A DNA stretch of 64,000 bases from Burkholderia sp. Bp8963 (GCF_003854275.1 NZ_QTQP01000015.1:1-64000), one strand, 5' to 3'; shown: positions 46,857-55,854, counted from the stretch's first letter. Made by a program: numbers and translations. Notes: generated by a model from the sequence alone, not told the origin.

Positions 46857-47099
46857 ATGCTGCGCTGGCTGATCGCTGTTCTCTTTCTCGCCAACATGCT
46901 CGCGCTCGTGGTGACGCGCGAGGTGCTCGGGCCGCAGCCCGCGGCCGGTCCGCGCGAGCCGGGGATCCTGTCGCGGCAGGTGCGGCCCGACGCGCTGCGC
47001 GTGACGCCGCTCGCGCAAGCTTCCGATCAGGCCGTCAGCGGCGGGCCGATCGCAGCGCCGGCGGTAGCGGCCGAGCCGCTCGGAGCCTCTGCGCCATAA
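46857..47099 (+). CDS. Small membrane-anchored protein downstream of coaX
   Basis: The 80-residue product has an N-terminal hydrophobic helix (LRWLIAVLFLANMLALVVT) and a periplasmic or cytoplasmic tail (EPGILSRQVRPDALRVTPLA, then Pro/Ala-rich). AAAGGAGT lies eight bases before the ATG. In related genomes the same position often holds a longer protein with an SPOR domain that begins the same way; no SPOR domain is left here, so it may be a shortened relative. It is on the same strand as birA and coaX, about 96 bp after coaX. Confidence 0.7.
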   Translation: MLRWLIAVLFLANMLALVVTREVLGPQPAAGPREPGILSRQVRPDALRVTPLAQASDQAVSGGPIAAPAVAAEPLGASAP

Positions 47100-47125
47100 C
47101 GCTGCATATTGCCGCGCACCGCCGC

Positions 47126-47162
47126 GCGGATTACTGCGGATTACTGCGGATTACTGCGGATT
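47126..47162. repeat. 10-bp tandem repeat GCGGATTACT
   Basis: Three perfect copies of GCGGATTACT are followed by a partial fourth (GCGGATT). They lie between the small membrane-protein gene and the adenylyltransferase gene, which converge here. The unit length near one helical turn is notable, but no protein is known to bind it. Confidence 0.9.
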
Positions 47163-47207
47163 GCCGTGCATTGCGCGTATCGGCACGTATCGCCGCACGC
47201 CGCCCCG

Positions 47208-47693
47208 TTACGGCTGCTGCGCGCGCACCTTCTTCAGCAGCGCGGTGGTCGAGCGATCGTGCTCGAACGGGATCGCAAGCGCACGGCCGCCCCAGCCGCG
47301 CACCAGCGCGGATTCCGGAAGCGTATCCATGTCGTAGTCACCGCCCTTGACGAGGATGTCCGGATGGACGGCCTCGATCAGCGACACCGGCGTCTGCTCC
47401 TCGAACTTCACGACGAAGTCGACGCTCTCGAGCGCCGCGAGCAGCGCCATGCGGTCGTCCTCGCGGTTGATCGGCCGGTCGTCGCCCTTGCCGAGCATCC
47501 GCACCGACGCGTCGCTGTTGACGCCGACGATCAGGCAAGCGCCGAGCGCCTTCGCGTCGGCGAGATAGGTGACGTGGCCGCGGTGCAGGATGTCGAACAC
47601 GCCGTTCGTGAACACGACGGGCGACGGCAGCGACGCACGCAGGGCGGCGAGCGCGTCGCGGGTGATCAGCTTACGTTCGAAGGTAGCGGGCAT
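47208..47693 (-). CDS. rfaE2: D-glycero-beta-D-manno-heptose 1-phosphate adenylyltransferase
   Basis: The 161-residue protein is a stand-alone RfaE domain II (cytidylyltransferase-like fold). It activates the heptose 1-phosphate with ATP to make ADP-heptose for the LPS inner core. The nucleotidyltransferase HxGH motif is FDILHRGHVTYLADAKALG; the VGVNSDASVRMLGKG segment and KGGDYDMDTLPES are family typical. In E. coli the kinase and transferase are fused as HldE; here they are separate, as in many beta-proteobacteria, and no kinase gene (hldA/rfaE1) is adjacent. Confidence 0.92.
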   Translation of the reverse strand: MPATFERKLITRDALAALRASLPSPVVFTNGVFDILHRGHVTYLADAKALGACLIVGVNSDASVRMLGKGDDRPINREDDRMALLAALESVDFVVKFEEQTPVSLIEAVHPDILVKGGDYDMDTLPESALVRGWGGRALAIPFEHDRSTTALLKKVRAQQP

Positions 47694-47740
47694 GATGGGG
47701 CGAAAGGCGGAAACGAACGGCGTGCGCGGCGCGCACACCC

Positions 47741-47774
47741 AAGAAAAAGCCCGTCGGACCGGCCGGACGGGCTT
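47741..47774 (-). terminator. Intrinsic terminator of the desaturase-like gene
   Basis: AAGCCCGTC (47747-47755) pairs with GACGGGCTT (47766-47774), nine base pairs, with a further CGG/CCG inside. On the minus strand the stem is followed by TTTTTCTT. It is about 140 bp after the stop of the acyl-ACP desaturase-like gene, on the far side of the degenerate repeats. Confidence 0.7.
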
Positions 47775-47827
47775 CGTGTCATGCAGACCGGGGAGCGGCC
47801 GGCGCGATATGCGGCCGCAGAACGAGT

Positions 47828-47883
47828 CCGGTGATGCACGGCCGGTGATACACAGCCGGCGATGCACGACCTGTGACGCATGG
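47828..47883. repeat. Degenerate 14-bp tandem repeat, four units
   Basis: Four consecutive 14-bp units start CCGGTGATGCACGG, CCGGTGATACACAG, CCGGCGATGCACGA and CCTGTGACGCATGG. They lie between the adenylyltransferase gene and the desaturase-like gene, both on the minus strand. The unit differs from the 10-bp repeat 700 bp away. No function is assigned. Confidence 0.75.
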
Positions 47884-47915
47884 CCGGCACCGGCCCGGCC
47901 ACGCGCGACCGGACG

Positions 47916-48791
47916 TCAGGCCGGCTGCGCGGCGGACGGGCCGCCTTCGGACTGCAGACGGCCCGTGACTTCCTTACGGTACCGGTTCAGTTCCTGCGCG
48001 GTCGCGAACGTGCGCTCGAACAGGATCGACAGGTTGTGCAGGATGCGTTCGACGACCTTCTTCTCCCACTCGCCGTCGAAGCGGATCTGCTCGTCGAGCC
48101 AGCGCTCGAGCCACTCCGGATCGGGCAGGCGCGACTGCACGGTGTCGCGCGGGAACAGCGCCTGGTTCACGTGCAGGTTGGTCGGGTGCAGCGGCTTCTC
48201 GGTGCGGCGCGCCGACGCCATCAGCACGCCGATCTTCGCGAATGCCGCGCGTGCGACGTCGCCGCAATTGTTCAGCGCCTTCTTCATGTAGCGCAGGTAC
48301 GCGCCGCCGTGGCGGGCTTCATCGCGCGAGATCGTTTCGTAGATCTGCTTGATGACCGGCTCGGTGTGCCACTCGGCCGCGCAGCGGTACCAGTGGTTCA
48401 GGCGGATCTCGCCGCAGAAGTGCAGCATCAGCGTCTCGAGCGGCGGCGCCGGATCGAACTGGAAGCGCACCGCGTGCAACTCCTCCTCGGTCGGCATCAT
48501 CTCGGGCCGGAAGCGGCGCAGGTACTCCATCAGCACGAGCGAGTGCTTCTGCTCTTCGAAGAACCAGACGCTCATGAAGGCGGAGAAGTCGCTGTCGTGC
48601 TGGTTGTCGCGCAGGAACATCTCGGTAGCGGGCAGCGCCGACCACTCGGTGATCGCGTTCATCTTGATCGTCTTCGCCTGCTCGTCGGTGAGCAGCGAAG
48701 CGTCGAACTTGTCCCACGGAATGTCCTTCTCCATGTCCCAGCGGACGGCTTCGAGCGACTTGTAAAGTTCCGGATAAAGCATGGTGTTCAT
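47916..48791 (-). CDS. Acyl-ACP desaturase-like diiron protein (ferritin-like fold)
   Basis: The 291-residue protein has the helical ferritin-like fold of plant-type acyl-ACP desaturases (fatty acid desaturase type 2). Two diiron ligand motifs of the ExxH type are present: EEQKHS near residue 80 and DEARHGG near residue 150. The spacing and surrounding sequence (FMSVWFFEEQKHSLVLMEYL; YETISRDEARHGGAYL) fit the family. It may introduce a double bond into an acyl-carrier-bound chain, though a member without known substrate is possible. The ATG at 48791 starts MNTMLYPELYKS. TAAAAT at 48894-48889 on the minus strand is a possible -10. Confidence 0.8.
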   Translation of the reverse strand: MNTMLYPELYKSLEAVRWDMEKDIPWDKFDASLLTDEQAKTIKMNAITEWSALPATEMFLRDNQHDSDFSAFMSVWFFEEQKHSLVLMEYLRRFRPEMMPTEEELHAVRFQFDPAPPLETLMLHFCGEIRLNHWYRCAAEWHTEPVIKQIYETISRDEARHGGAYLRYMKKALNNCGDVARAAFAKIGVLMASARRTEKPLHPTNLHVNQALFPRDTVQSRLPDPEWLERWLDEQIRFDGEWEKKVVERILHNLSILFERTFATAQELNRYRKEVTGRLQSEGGPSAAQPA

Positions 48792-49284
48792 GATGGTCCC
48801 ACCCCTGTTCTGCGCAATGCGACTTCTCTCAAATGTGACCGTTGCAGCCAATGCGCATGCCGATGCGCTTTTTGCAACCAAGACTCTAATTTTACGCATG
48901 AAACCGGCCCCCGGATGCGCGATTCGCATCCGTTCAGCCGCGCGGCGCGTAAGCCGCCGTGGGGCAAGCTGCGTGCCATGCTCCGCTCGAACGGAACGGG
49001 CCGCGCGTGCCTGAGTGGGGGCCGGCCACTGGCCGGCTTCATTGGCGAGCCCGTCCGCGGCCCCGTGCGGGGCGCCGCTGCCGGCGGGCTGCTCGATATG
49101 GTGTATTCGGCGGCGGCCATGATAGCACGCGTGCGTGACGGTTCCGAGACGGGCGCCCGGTCGGTTCCCGACAGCCGCCGTGCGGCGATGCGTCGCGGCC
49201 ACACGTCGCGAAAACGCAACCCGCACGTAACCGACACGAAACCGAATCGTAATCGACACGCAACCGAAACCCAACCGGAACACG
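48792..49284. other. Intergenic region between desaturase-like and patatin genes
   Basis: The desaturase-like gene start and the patatin gene end lie on the same (minus) strand. No gene is supported. The half near the desaturase has an A+T-richer patch (about 48868-48905) with the possible -10 element. The far end (49212-49277) is an 11-bp tandem repeat array, listed separately. Confidence 0.65.
49212..49277. repeat. Six degenerate 11-bp tandem units
   Basis: Six units of 11 bp, each ending in CC, TC or AACC, run in perfect register: AAAACGCAACC, CGCACGTAACC, GACACGAAACC, GAATCGTAATC, GACACGCAACC, GAAACCCAACC. Consensus is about GACACGNAACC. The 11-bp period matches one helical turn. The array lies seven bases beyond the patatin stop codon. 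Confidence 0.85.
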
Positions 49285-50496
49285 TCAGACCCGCATTTCC
49301 CCGGCCGTCGGCCCGTCGGCCGGCGACGCGCTCGCGCCGTCCGCACGCGCGATCCAGCCGGCGAGCGTGTCGCGCTGCGCGCGGCCGTCGCGGTAGCCGA
49401 GCTCGATCAGCTCGCACGCGAACGAGGCCTCGAACAGCAGGTAGCTCGCGAACGACGCGCCCGCGGGCTGGCTGCCGCCGACCGCGCCAAGCAGCCCGCG
49501 CACGGAGAGCGGCAGCTGCTTCAGGTGCTTCGCGGCGATCAGCTCGATGCGCTCGGACGGCGCGATCGCGAGCACGTCGACGTGCCGCCAGCCGCTGTCG
49601 ACTTCGACCTGATGCGGCAGGTGCGTGATCATCCGGTTGATGTGCTCGATCCGCTCGATGTCCGAGCCGATCGAGTCGAGGAACACGCTCGCGAGCACCT
49701 GCTGGCCGATCTGCGCGAGCGACGGGTAGCCGCGCACGAGGCCCGCGCCGTTTGCGGCGGGGATCTCGGGCCGCGGATCGGCCGCGCCGACGACGACGAT
49801 CGCGTCCGAGCCGAAGTGGATCGCCGGCGACAGCGGCGCGATCTGGCGAATCGAGCCGTCGCCGAAGTATTCGATCTGGCCGTCGAGCACGAGCGGCACG
49901 GCCGGAAACACGAACGGAATCGCCGACGACGCGAGCAGATGCGACGCGGACAGGTCGACGAGCCGCGCGGTGCGCTGCGCGCGCCGCCACGCCTGGATCG
50001 GTTCGGCCGCCTGGTAGAACGTGAGATGCCGGCCGCTCGAATAGCTGAGCGCCGTCACCGACAGTGCGTGCAGGAGGCGCGCCTCGAGCATCTGCTCGAT
50101 CCGGTGAAAGCTCAGCTCGCGCTGCAGCAGATGCGCGAGCGGTGCGTTGTCGAGCAGCCCGCGCGGCGAGCGGCGCGCGGCCCAGCCGAAACTCACGGTC
50201 GAGAGCCAGCGCCCGCCCGCGGCCGCGATGCCGAGCCAGTCGGTGCGGTACACGTAGTCGGCACGCAGGTGCTCCCAGAATTCGAGCAGGCGACTCACGC
50301 CATGCGGGAAATCGTCAGCGTGGCTCGCGATCGACGTCGCGTTGATCGCGCCGGCCGACGAGCCGCACACGACCGCGAACGGCAGCGTGCGCCGCTGCGG
50401 ATCGGCCTCGAGCGCGATCTCGGCCAGCGCCTTCAGCACGCCGACCTGATACGCGGCACGCGCGCCGCCTCCCATCAGTACGAGCGCGAGCCGCAT
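49285..50496 (-). CDS. Patatin-like phospholipase
   Basis: The 403-residue protein has the patatin serine-aspartate dyad. The glycine-rich oxyanion loop is LMGGGARAAYQVGVLKAL, the nucleophile elbow GSSAGAINA (Ser in G-x-S-x-G), and the catalytic Asp lies in YFGDGSIRQIAPLSPAIHFG. The N-terminal ~180 residues form the patatin domain, followed by a C-terminal segment of about 150 residues with no recognised domain. It may hydrolyse membrane or exported lipids; no signal peptide is evident. The ATG at 50496 starts MRLALVLMGG; the frame further upstream is basic low-complexity sequence. Confidence 0.88.
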   Translation of the reverse strand: MRLALVLMGGGARAAYQVGVLKALAEIALEADPQRRTLPFAVVCGSSAGAINATSIASHADDFPHGVSRLLEFWEHLRADYVYRTDWLGIAAAGGRWLSTVSFGWAARRSPRGLLDNAPLAHLLQRELSFHRIEQMLEARLLHALSVTALSYSSGRHLTFYQAAEPIQAWRRAQRTARLVDLSASHLLASSAIPFVFPAVPLVLDGQIEYFGDGSIRQIAPLSPAIHFGSDAIVVVGAADPRPEIPAANGAGLVRGYPSLAQIGQQVLASVFLDSIGSDIERIEHINRMITHLPHQVEVDSGWRHVDVLAIAPSERIELIAAKHLKQLPLSVRGLLGAVGGSQPAGASFASYLLFEASFACELIELGYRDGRAQRDTLAGWIARADGASASPADGPTAGEMRV

Positions 50497-50527
50497 CGAT
50501 CGACCTGCTACATGGATCGCCGCGCCG

Positions 50528-51307
50528 TCACGTCGAGCGCTTCGGCGGACGGCTCGCGGGCGTCGACGCGGCCGCCGCGCGCGCCGCGGCCGAGCCGGCC
50601 GGCTTCGCGCGCTTCGCGGCGGGCTTGCGCGGCGCTGCCGGCGCTGCCGGCGCTGCCGGCGGATCCGCCGGGTCGGCCGGTTCAGCGGGATCGGGCTGCG
50701 CCGCACCCGGCGCGGCGGCGGGCTGCACGCCCGGCTGCGTCATCGCGAGGCTCGCGAGCTGGTTGAACTGCGTCTGCAGCAGGTTCCACCATCCGGTCGG
50801 ATCGAAGGTCGGGTTCTGCTCGGCGGCATCCGCGCCGGGCGGGGTGTCTGCGGACGCAGATGCGGCTGCGGGCCCCGCGTGCGGCGCGCGCGGTGCGTCG
50901 GCGAGCGGCGCCGACGCGGCCTTCGCCGCCGCGACGGCCGCATCCTCGGCGGCCGACATCGAGCTTTGCGCGAACGCGCCGAACGCGCGCAGCGTCGCGA
51001 GCGTCGCGCGCTGCACCTCGAGCGCCTGGATTGCGGACTGCAGCATCCCGAGGTTCAGCTTCAGCCACTGCTCGACCGCACGCAGGTCGGTGATGCGCTT
51101 GTCGAGTTCCTCGACGCTCGTGAGCGGCGCCATCATGTCGGACATGCTCGCCAGCGACGGCGGCAGCCCTTGCGTGGCGCCGGGAATCGAGGCCATCGCG
51201 CCGAACGGCGACAGCCGGATCATGTCCCACATCCGGTCGACCATGTCGGCCGGTTTGAAGCCGGCAAAGCCGGAGAAAGGATTGGAGCCGGTGGTATCGG
51301 TGGTCAT
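50528..51307 (-). CDS. phaM: Polyhydroxyalkanoate granule regulatory protein PhaM
   Basis: The 259-residue protein has the PhaM pattern: an N-terminal conserved domain (NPFSGFAGFKPADMVDRMW, MIRLSPFGAMASIPG, APLTSVEELDKRITDLRAVE, LNLGMLQSAIQALEVQRATL) and a C-terminal Ala/Pro-rich segment ending in a Lys/Arg-rich tail (KPAAKRAKPAGS). In Ralstonia eutropha PhaM binds PhaC1 and DNA, activating polymer synthesis and linking granules to the nucleoid. The basic tail fits DNA binding. The ATG at 51307 starts MTTDTTGSNPF. It is between a patatin gene and an enoyl-CoA hydratase gene. Confidence 0.9.
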   Translation of the reverse strand: MTTDTTGSNPFSGFAGFKPADMVDRMWDMIRLSPFGAMASIPGATQGLPPSLASMSDMMAPLTSVEELDKRITDLRAVEQWLKLNLGMLQSAIQALEVQRATLATLRAFGAFAQSSMSAAEDAAVAAAKAASAPLADAPRAPHAGPAAASASADTPPGADAAEQNPTFDPTGWWNLLQTQFNQLASLAMTQPGVQPAAAPGAAQPDPAEPADPADPPAAPAAPAAPRKPAAKRAKPAGSAAARAAAASTPASRPPKRST

Positions 51308-51380
51308 GCGGGCATCCTGGTTGACTGGGTGAGCGTGGCGGCCATATCGCACGACCGCCCTGGATCGATCATAGCGCGCG

Positions 51381-52208
51381 TCAGAACGGCGCGCCGCCGG
51401 GGAAATCGGGCGGGCGGCGCTCGCGCAGCGAACGGATGCCCTCCTGCACGTCGGGGCCCGCGAAGCCCATGAATTCGAGCGCGAGCGACGCGTCGAACGT
51501 CGGCCCGGCCGAACGCAGCCAGTTGTTGAGCGCGTACTTGGTCCAGCGGATCGCCGTCTGCGAGCCGTGCGCGAGACGCTCCGCGACCTCGTAGGCCTTC
51601 GGCAGCAGGTCGTGGTCGTCGACCGCGAGCGACACGAGGCCGATCCGCTCGGCCTCCTCGCCGCTCACCGGCTCGCACAGCAGCAGGTAGTACTTCGCCT
51701 TCGCCATTCCGCACAGCAGCGGCCACACGATCGCCGCGTGGTCGCCGGCCGCGACGCCGAGCCGCGTATGGCCGTCGATGATGCGCGCGCTCTTCGCGGC
51801 GATCGAGATGTCGGCGAGCAGCCCGGCGACGAGGCCCGCGCCGACGGCCGGCCCGTGCATCGCGGACACGATCGGCTTGCTGCAGTTGATCACGTTGTAG
51901 ACGAGATCGCGCGCCTCGCGCCAGACCCGCGCGCGCACGTCGAAATCGTTCGCCATCTGCTCGACGAGGCCGAGATCGCCGCCCGCCGAGAAACCCTTGC
52001 CTTCGCCGCGGATCACCACGACGCGCGTGTCGGGATCGCGATCGACGTCGCGCCAGATGTCGGCCAGTTCGCGGTGCATGCGCTCGTTCGCGGTCGCGAG
52101 GCCGCTCTTGTTCGCGCCTTCGCCGCTCATCACGATTTCGAGGATGCCGTGCGGCTGGCGCCGCACCTTCAGTGCTTCATAGCCGCTGTAGACGGCGAGA
52201 TCGGACAT
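51381..52208 (-). CDS. Enoyl-CoA hydratase/isomerase family protein
   Basis: The 275-residue crotonase has the usual [18 protein letters not shown] oxyanion region, [20 protein letters not shown] and [20 protein letters not shown] segments. The second catalytic Glu pattern of classical hydratases is not obvious, so the exact reaction is open. AAGGAG precedes the ATG at 52208 with good spacing. It stands between phaM and the fumarylacetoacetase-family gene, all on the minus strand. Confidence 0.87.
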   Translation of the reverse strand: MSDLAVYSGYEALKVRRQPHGILEIVMSGEGANKSGLATANERMHRELADIWRDVDRDPDTRVVVIRGEGKGFSAGGDLGLVEQMANDFDVRARVWREARDLVYNVINCSKPIVSAMHGPAVGAGLVAGLLADISIAAKSARIIDGHTRLGVAAGDHAAIVWPLLCGMAKAKYYLLLCEPVSGEEAERIGLVSLAVDDHDLLPKAYEVAERLAHGSQTAIRWTKYALNNWLRSAGPTFDASLALEFMGFAGPDVQEGIRSLRERRPPDFPGGAPF

Positions 52209-52341
52209 GCGAAGCTCCTTGCGGAAAACCCATGGATCGAGTGTAGCCAAGCCCGCGCGGGCAAACATCGGGCGAAACCCGGCGCGCGGGCCGCAACCGG
52301 GTTGCGCCCGCGCGCGTTGCGGTGCTTGACGTCACGTTACG

Positions 52342-53334
52342 TCATGCGGCGCCGTCGGGCGGCGCGACCGACTGCTCGATCGCGCCGAAGATCGACTTGC
52401 CGGCGTCGTCGAACATCTCGATCTTCACCTTATCGCCATAGCGCATGAACGGCGTCTGCGGCGCGCCGTGCTCGATCGTCTCGAGGCAGCGCTTCTCGGC
52501 GATGCAGCAGTAGCCGCGCTTCGCATCCTTGTTCGACACCGTGCCCGAGCCGACGATCGAGCCGGCACGCAGGTTGCGCGTCTTCGCCGCGTGCGCGACC
52601 AGCTGGCCGAAGTGGAACACCATGTCGGTGCCCGCGTCGGGCTGGCCGACCTTCTTGCCGTTCCAGTGGACGATCATCGACCGGTGCACGCGGCCGTCGC
52701 GCCAGTGCTCGCCGAGTTCGTCCGGCGTCACCGCGACCGGCGCGAACGCGGTCGCCGGCTTGCTCTGGAAGAACCCGAAGCCCTTCGCGAGCTCGGCCGG
52801 GATCAGGTTGCGCAACGATACGTCGTTCACCAGCGTGACGAGCCGCACGGCCTTCAGCGCGTCGTCGGGCGACACGCTCATCGGCACGTCGCCGGTGATC
52901 ACCGCGACTTCGGCCTCGAAGTCGATGCCCCATTCCTCGGACGGGCACACGACGTCGTCGCGCGGCCCCAGAAAATCGTCGCTGCCGCCCTGGTACATCA
53001 GCGGATCGGTCCAGAATTCCGGCGGCATCTCCGCGCCGCGCGCGCGGCGCACGAGCTCGACGTGGTTCACGTACGCGGAGCCGTCCGCCCACTGAAACGC
53101 GCGCGGCAGCGGCGCCATGCAGTTGGCCGGATCGAACGTGAACGCGTGGCGCGCGCGGCCATGATTCAGCGCGTCATACAGGTCGCGCAGCTGCGGCGCG
53201 TAGAACGCCCAGTCGTCCAGGACACGCTGCAGCGTCGGCGCGATCGTGTCGGCGATCACCGCGGTGTGCAGGTCGCGCGACACGACGATCAGCTGGCCGT
53301 CGCGCGTGCCGTCCTTCAGCGAAGCAAGTTTCAT
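52342..53334 (-). CDS. Fumarylacetoacetate hydrolase family protein
   Basis: The 330-residue protein has the FAH C-terminal fold. Metal-binding acidic residues are visible in WGIDFEAEVAVITGDVP and in the LVNDVSLRNLIPAELAKGFG region, with KPATAFAPVAVTPDELGEHW and GTVSNKDAKRGYCCIAEKR following. The N-terminal ~90 residues are a typical FAH_N-like lead domain. Such enzymes cleave C-C bonds in aromatic-ring catabolism or act as decarboxylases/hydratases. It is divergent from an IclR regulator with a 136-bp gap, so it is likely the regulated gene. Substrate unknown. Confidence 0.88.
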   Translation of the reverse strand: MKLASLKDGTRDGQLIVVSRDLHTAVIADTIAPTLQRVLDDWAFYAPQLRDLYDALNHGRARHAFTFDPANCMAPLPRAFQWADGSAYVNHVELVRRARGAEMPPEFWTDPLMYQGGSDDFLGPRDDVVCPSEEWGIDFEAEVAVITGDVPMSVSPDDALKAVRLVTLVNDVSLRNLIPAELAKGFGFFQSKPATAFAPVAVTPDELGEHWRDGRVHRSMIVHWNGKKVGQPDAGTDMVFHFGQLVAHAAKTRNLRAGSIVGSGTVSNKDAKRGYCCIAEKRCLETIEHGAPQTPFMRYGDKVKIEMFDDAGKSIFGAIEQSVAPPDGAA

Positions 53335-53470
53335 AAGGGGAATCTGCCGTTGTAGTGACGATGGAAGGAATCTATTTTACGATGGTGAATCCGCGCGGTG
53401 CGCCGCCAGCGTGTGCGCCGCGGCCAAATCGAACCCTGCCTCCTGATCGCGCGCCGCGCGCCGTTGCCCC

Positions 53471-54337
53471 ATGTCCGCCAGCCAGCTCCCAGACGACGAT
53501 CTCGCCGAATCCGACACCGCCGACGATGCTGCCGGCGACGGCGGCGAGAAGGTCCGCTCCGGCATCCAGTCGATCGAGGTCGGCTTTCGCCTGCTCGACG
53601 TGCTGACGAGCGAGCCGCGCGCGATGATGCTGCGCGATCTCGCGCAGCGCGCGGGCATGAGCCCCGCGAAGGCGCACCGCTACCTCGTCAGCTTCTCGCG
53701 GCTCGGCGTCGTGTCGCAGGATCCCGTGTCGGGCCGCTACGAGCTCGGCGGCTTCGCGCTGCAGATGGGCCTTGCGCGCCTCGCGCGCGTCGACGGCGTG
53801 AAGCTCGCGCGGATCGCGCTCACGGAACTGCGCGACCGGCTCGACCAGACGGTCGGCATCGCGGTGTGGGGCAACCAGGGACCGACAATCGTGCACTGGA
53901 TGGAATCGAGCCATCCGGCGAAGGCGTCGCTGAAGCTCGGCGACGTGATGCCGCTGCTCGGCTCCGCGACGGGCCTGCTGTTCGCCGCGTACCTGCCGCC
54001 CGGCAAGACCGCCGCGATGATCGAGCGCGAGCTCGCCGATACGCGCCGCTCGCCGCATCACGGCGGGCCGCGCACGCGCGCCGAGGTCGACGCGGTGCTC
54101 GCGGACGTGCGCACGCACCAGGCCGCCCGCGTCGAGGGAATGCTGCTGCCGACGATCCATGCGTTCTGCATGCCGGTGTTCGATGCGGTCGGCGAACTCG
54201 CGCTCGCGATCCTCGCGCTCGGCCACGAAGGCACGTTCGACATTGCATGGGGCGGCGAGATCGACACCGCGCTGCGCGAGTGCGCGCAGAAACTGTCGTA
54301 CGAACTCGGCTATAGTCCGGACGCGCGCGACGCCTGA
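53471..54337 (+). CDS. IclR-family transcriptional regulator
   Basis: The 288-residue product has an N-terminal winged helix-turn-helix (GIQSIEVGFRLLDVLTSEPR, MLRDLAQRAGMSPAKAHRYL) and a C-terminal IclR effector domain (about 115-275) with VWGNQGPTIVHWMES, GSATGLLFAAYLP and the late MLLPTIHAFCMPVFD. IclR members sense catabolic intermediates. It is divergent from the FAH-family gene and probably controls it. The N-terminal ~30 residues (ESDTADDAAGDGG) are acidic and variable. Start at 53471 has only a weak ribosome-binding site. Confidence 0.88.
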   Translation: MSASQLPDDDLAESDTADDAAGDGGEKVRSGIQSIEVGFRLLDVLTSEPRAMMLRDLAQRAGMSPAKAHRYLVSFSRLGVVSQDPVSGRYELGGFALQMGLARLARVDGVKLARIALTELRDRLDQTVGIAVWGNQGPTIVHWMESSHPAKASLKLGDVMPLLGSATGLLFAAYLPPGKTAAMIERELADTRRSPHHGGPRTRAEVDAVLADVRTHQAARVEGMLLPTIHAFCMPVFDAVGELALAILALGHEGTFDIAWGGEIDTALRECAQKLSYELGYSPDARDA

Positions 54338-54477
54338 CGTGCACCCGCGCACCCGCGCACCACGCGTCGCGAACGCGCGGCGCATCCGACGGTCGGAATC
54401 CTGACGAGACCCGCGCCCCGGCACGCACGCTGCGCGCCGCAAGCGCGCCGACCGCCCCAACCCTTCGCCGCCAGCCG

Positions 54478-55854
54478 ATGCCGCACACCGACACCCACCC
54501 CCGCTACGCAGTGCCCCGCCGCTGGCTGCGCGCGGGCGTCGCGCTCGTCGTGGTGCTTGTGCTGCACGTGCTCGCCGCGTTCTGGTTCACGCGTCATCGC
54601 GAACCGTTCACGCTACCCGCGCCCGCCGAGGTGCCCGTGCAGATCGAGCTGCTGAAACCGCAGGCGATCGAGCGGCAACCGGCGCCGCCCTCGCCGCCCT
54701 CGCCGAAGCCGGCCGCAAAGCCGGTCGCCCCCCCCGTCGCAAAGCCGACCGCGGCGGCACCCGCGAAGCCGGTCGCGCAATCGCGCCCGGCGCAGCAGGA
54801 ACCGGTCCTCACGTCGACGCAGACCGCCGCGGAAGGCGAACCGCCGGCCGCGTCCGCACCCGGTGCCGCATCGGGCACATCCGGTGCATCCGGCACATCC
54901 GGCGCATCCGGCGCATCCGGCACGTCGGCGGCCTCCGCCGGCGGCGCGAGCGGCGCCGCGACGGCAGGCCCCGCGTCGAACGGCGTCAAATATGCGGTGC
55001 CGCCATCCGGCGACCTGCAATACGACACGTTCTACAACGGCATGCAGAACTCGACGGGCACGATCCACTGGCGCACCGACGGGCAGACGTACGAACTGTC
55101 GGTGACGATGCCCGTGCCGTTCGTCGGCCCGTTCCGCTACCGGAGCCAGGGCCGCATCGACGCGTTCGGCATTGCGCCCGACCGTTACGTCGAACAGCGC
55201 GGCAAGCGTCCCGAGGACATCGCGATCTTCAACCGCGAGATCCGGCAGGTCGTGTTCACGCGCACGCCGAACAACGTGCCGCTGCCCGACGGCGCGCAGG
55301 ACCGCTTCAGCATGCTGATGCAGCTCGCGGGCCTCTTGCGCGGCAACCCGGACAAGTACAGGCCGGGCGTCACGCAGCAGTTCTTCGTCATCGACAACAA
55401 CAGCGGCGAGACCTGGCCGATCGCGGTGATCGGCGACGAACAGGTGCAGACCGCCGCGGGCTTCATCGCGACGCGGCACTTCATGCGCCTGCCGCGCCAC
55501 GAGGGCGACACGCGGCGCATCGACATGTGGCTCGCGCCGTCGCTCGGCTGGCTGCCCGCGCGGCTCGTGCAGACCGAACCGAACGGCACGCAGATCGAGC
55601 TGCTGTGGCACGGCCAGCTCGCGGCACCCGACATGCCCGCCGCGCCGGAAGACGCGACGCCCGGCACCCGCCACGCACCGGCGCCGGCGGCCGGCGCTTC
55701 GGCTCCAGCCGCACCGGAAACGTCACCCGCGCCGAGCACGTCACCTGCGCCGGCCGCATCGCCCGCACCGGCCTCCGCTCCCACTCCTCCCGCACCTGCA
55801 ACGCCAGCTTCATCGCCGTCGGCGGCGCGCGCCGCCTCGACTGAGGTATCCTGA
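54478..55854 (+). CDS. DUF3108 domain-containing membrane protein
   Basis: The 458-residue protein has an N-terminal transmembrane helix (RAGVALVVVLVLHVLAAFWF), a Pro/Ala/Lys-rich linker, a Gly-Thr-Ser-Ala-rich repeat, a DUF3108 domain (about 175-385: YDTFYNGMQNSTGTIHWRT and MPVPFVGPFRYRSQGRID) and a long C-terminal Pro/Ala tail. DUF3108 proteins look like periplasmic beta-barrel-type binding domains; the function is unknown. The layout is anchor, flexible spacer, folded periplasmic domain, flexible tail. It is followed by the DUF3567-metH region. Confidence 0.85.
   Translation: MPHTDTHPRYAVPRRWLRAGVALVVVLVLHVLAAFWFTRHREPFTLPAPAEVPVQIELLKPQAIERQPAPPSPPSPKPAAKPVAPPVAKPTAAAPAKPVAQSRPAQQEPVLTSTQTAAEGEPPAASAPGAASGTSGASGTSGASGASGTSAASAGGASGAATAGPASNGVKYAVPPSGDLQYDTFYNGMQNSTGTIHWRTDGQTYELSVTMPVPFVGPFRYRSQGRIDAFGIAPDRYVEQRGKRPEDIAIFNREIRQVVFTRTPNNVPLPDGAQDRFSMLMQLAGLLRGNPDKYRPGVTQQFFVIDNNSGETWPIAVIGDEQVQTAAGFIATRHFMRLPRHEGDTRRIDMWLAPSLGWLPARLVQTEPNGTQIELLWHGQLAAPDMPAAPEDATPGTRHAPAPAAGASAPAAPETSPAPSTSPAPAASPAPASAPTPPAPATPASSPSAARAASTEVS
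54874..54927 (+). repeat. 9-bp tandem repeat inside the DUF3108 gene
   Basis: Six in-frame 9-bp units (GGCACATCC, GGTGCATCC, GGCACATCC, GGCGCATCC twice, GGCACGTCG) encode the Gly-Thr-Ser / Gly-Ala-Ser spacer of the linker. Copy-number changes would lengthen or shorten the linker without a frameshift. Confidence 0.9.
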
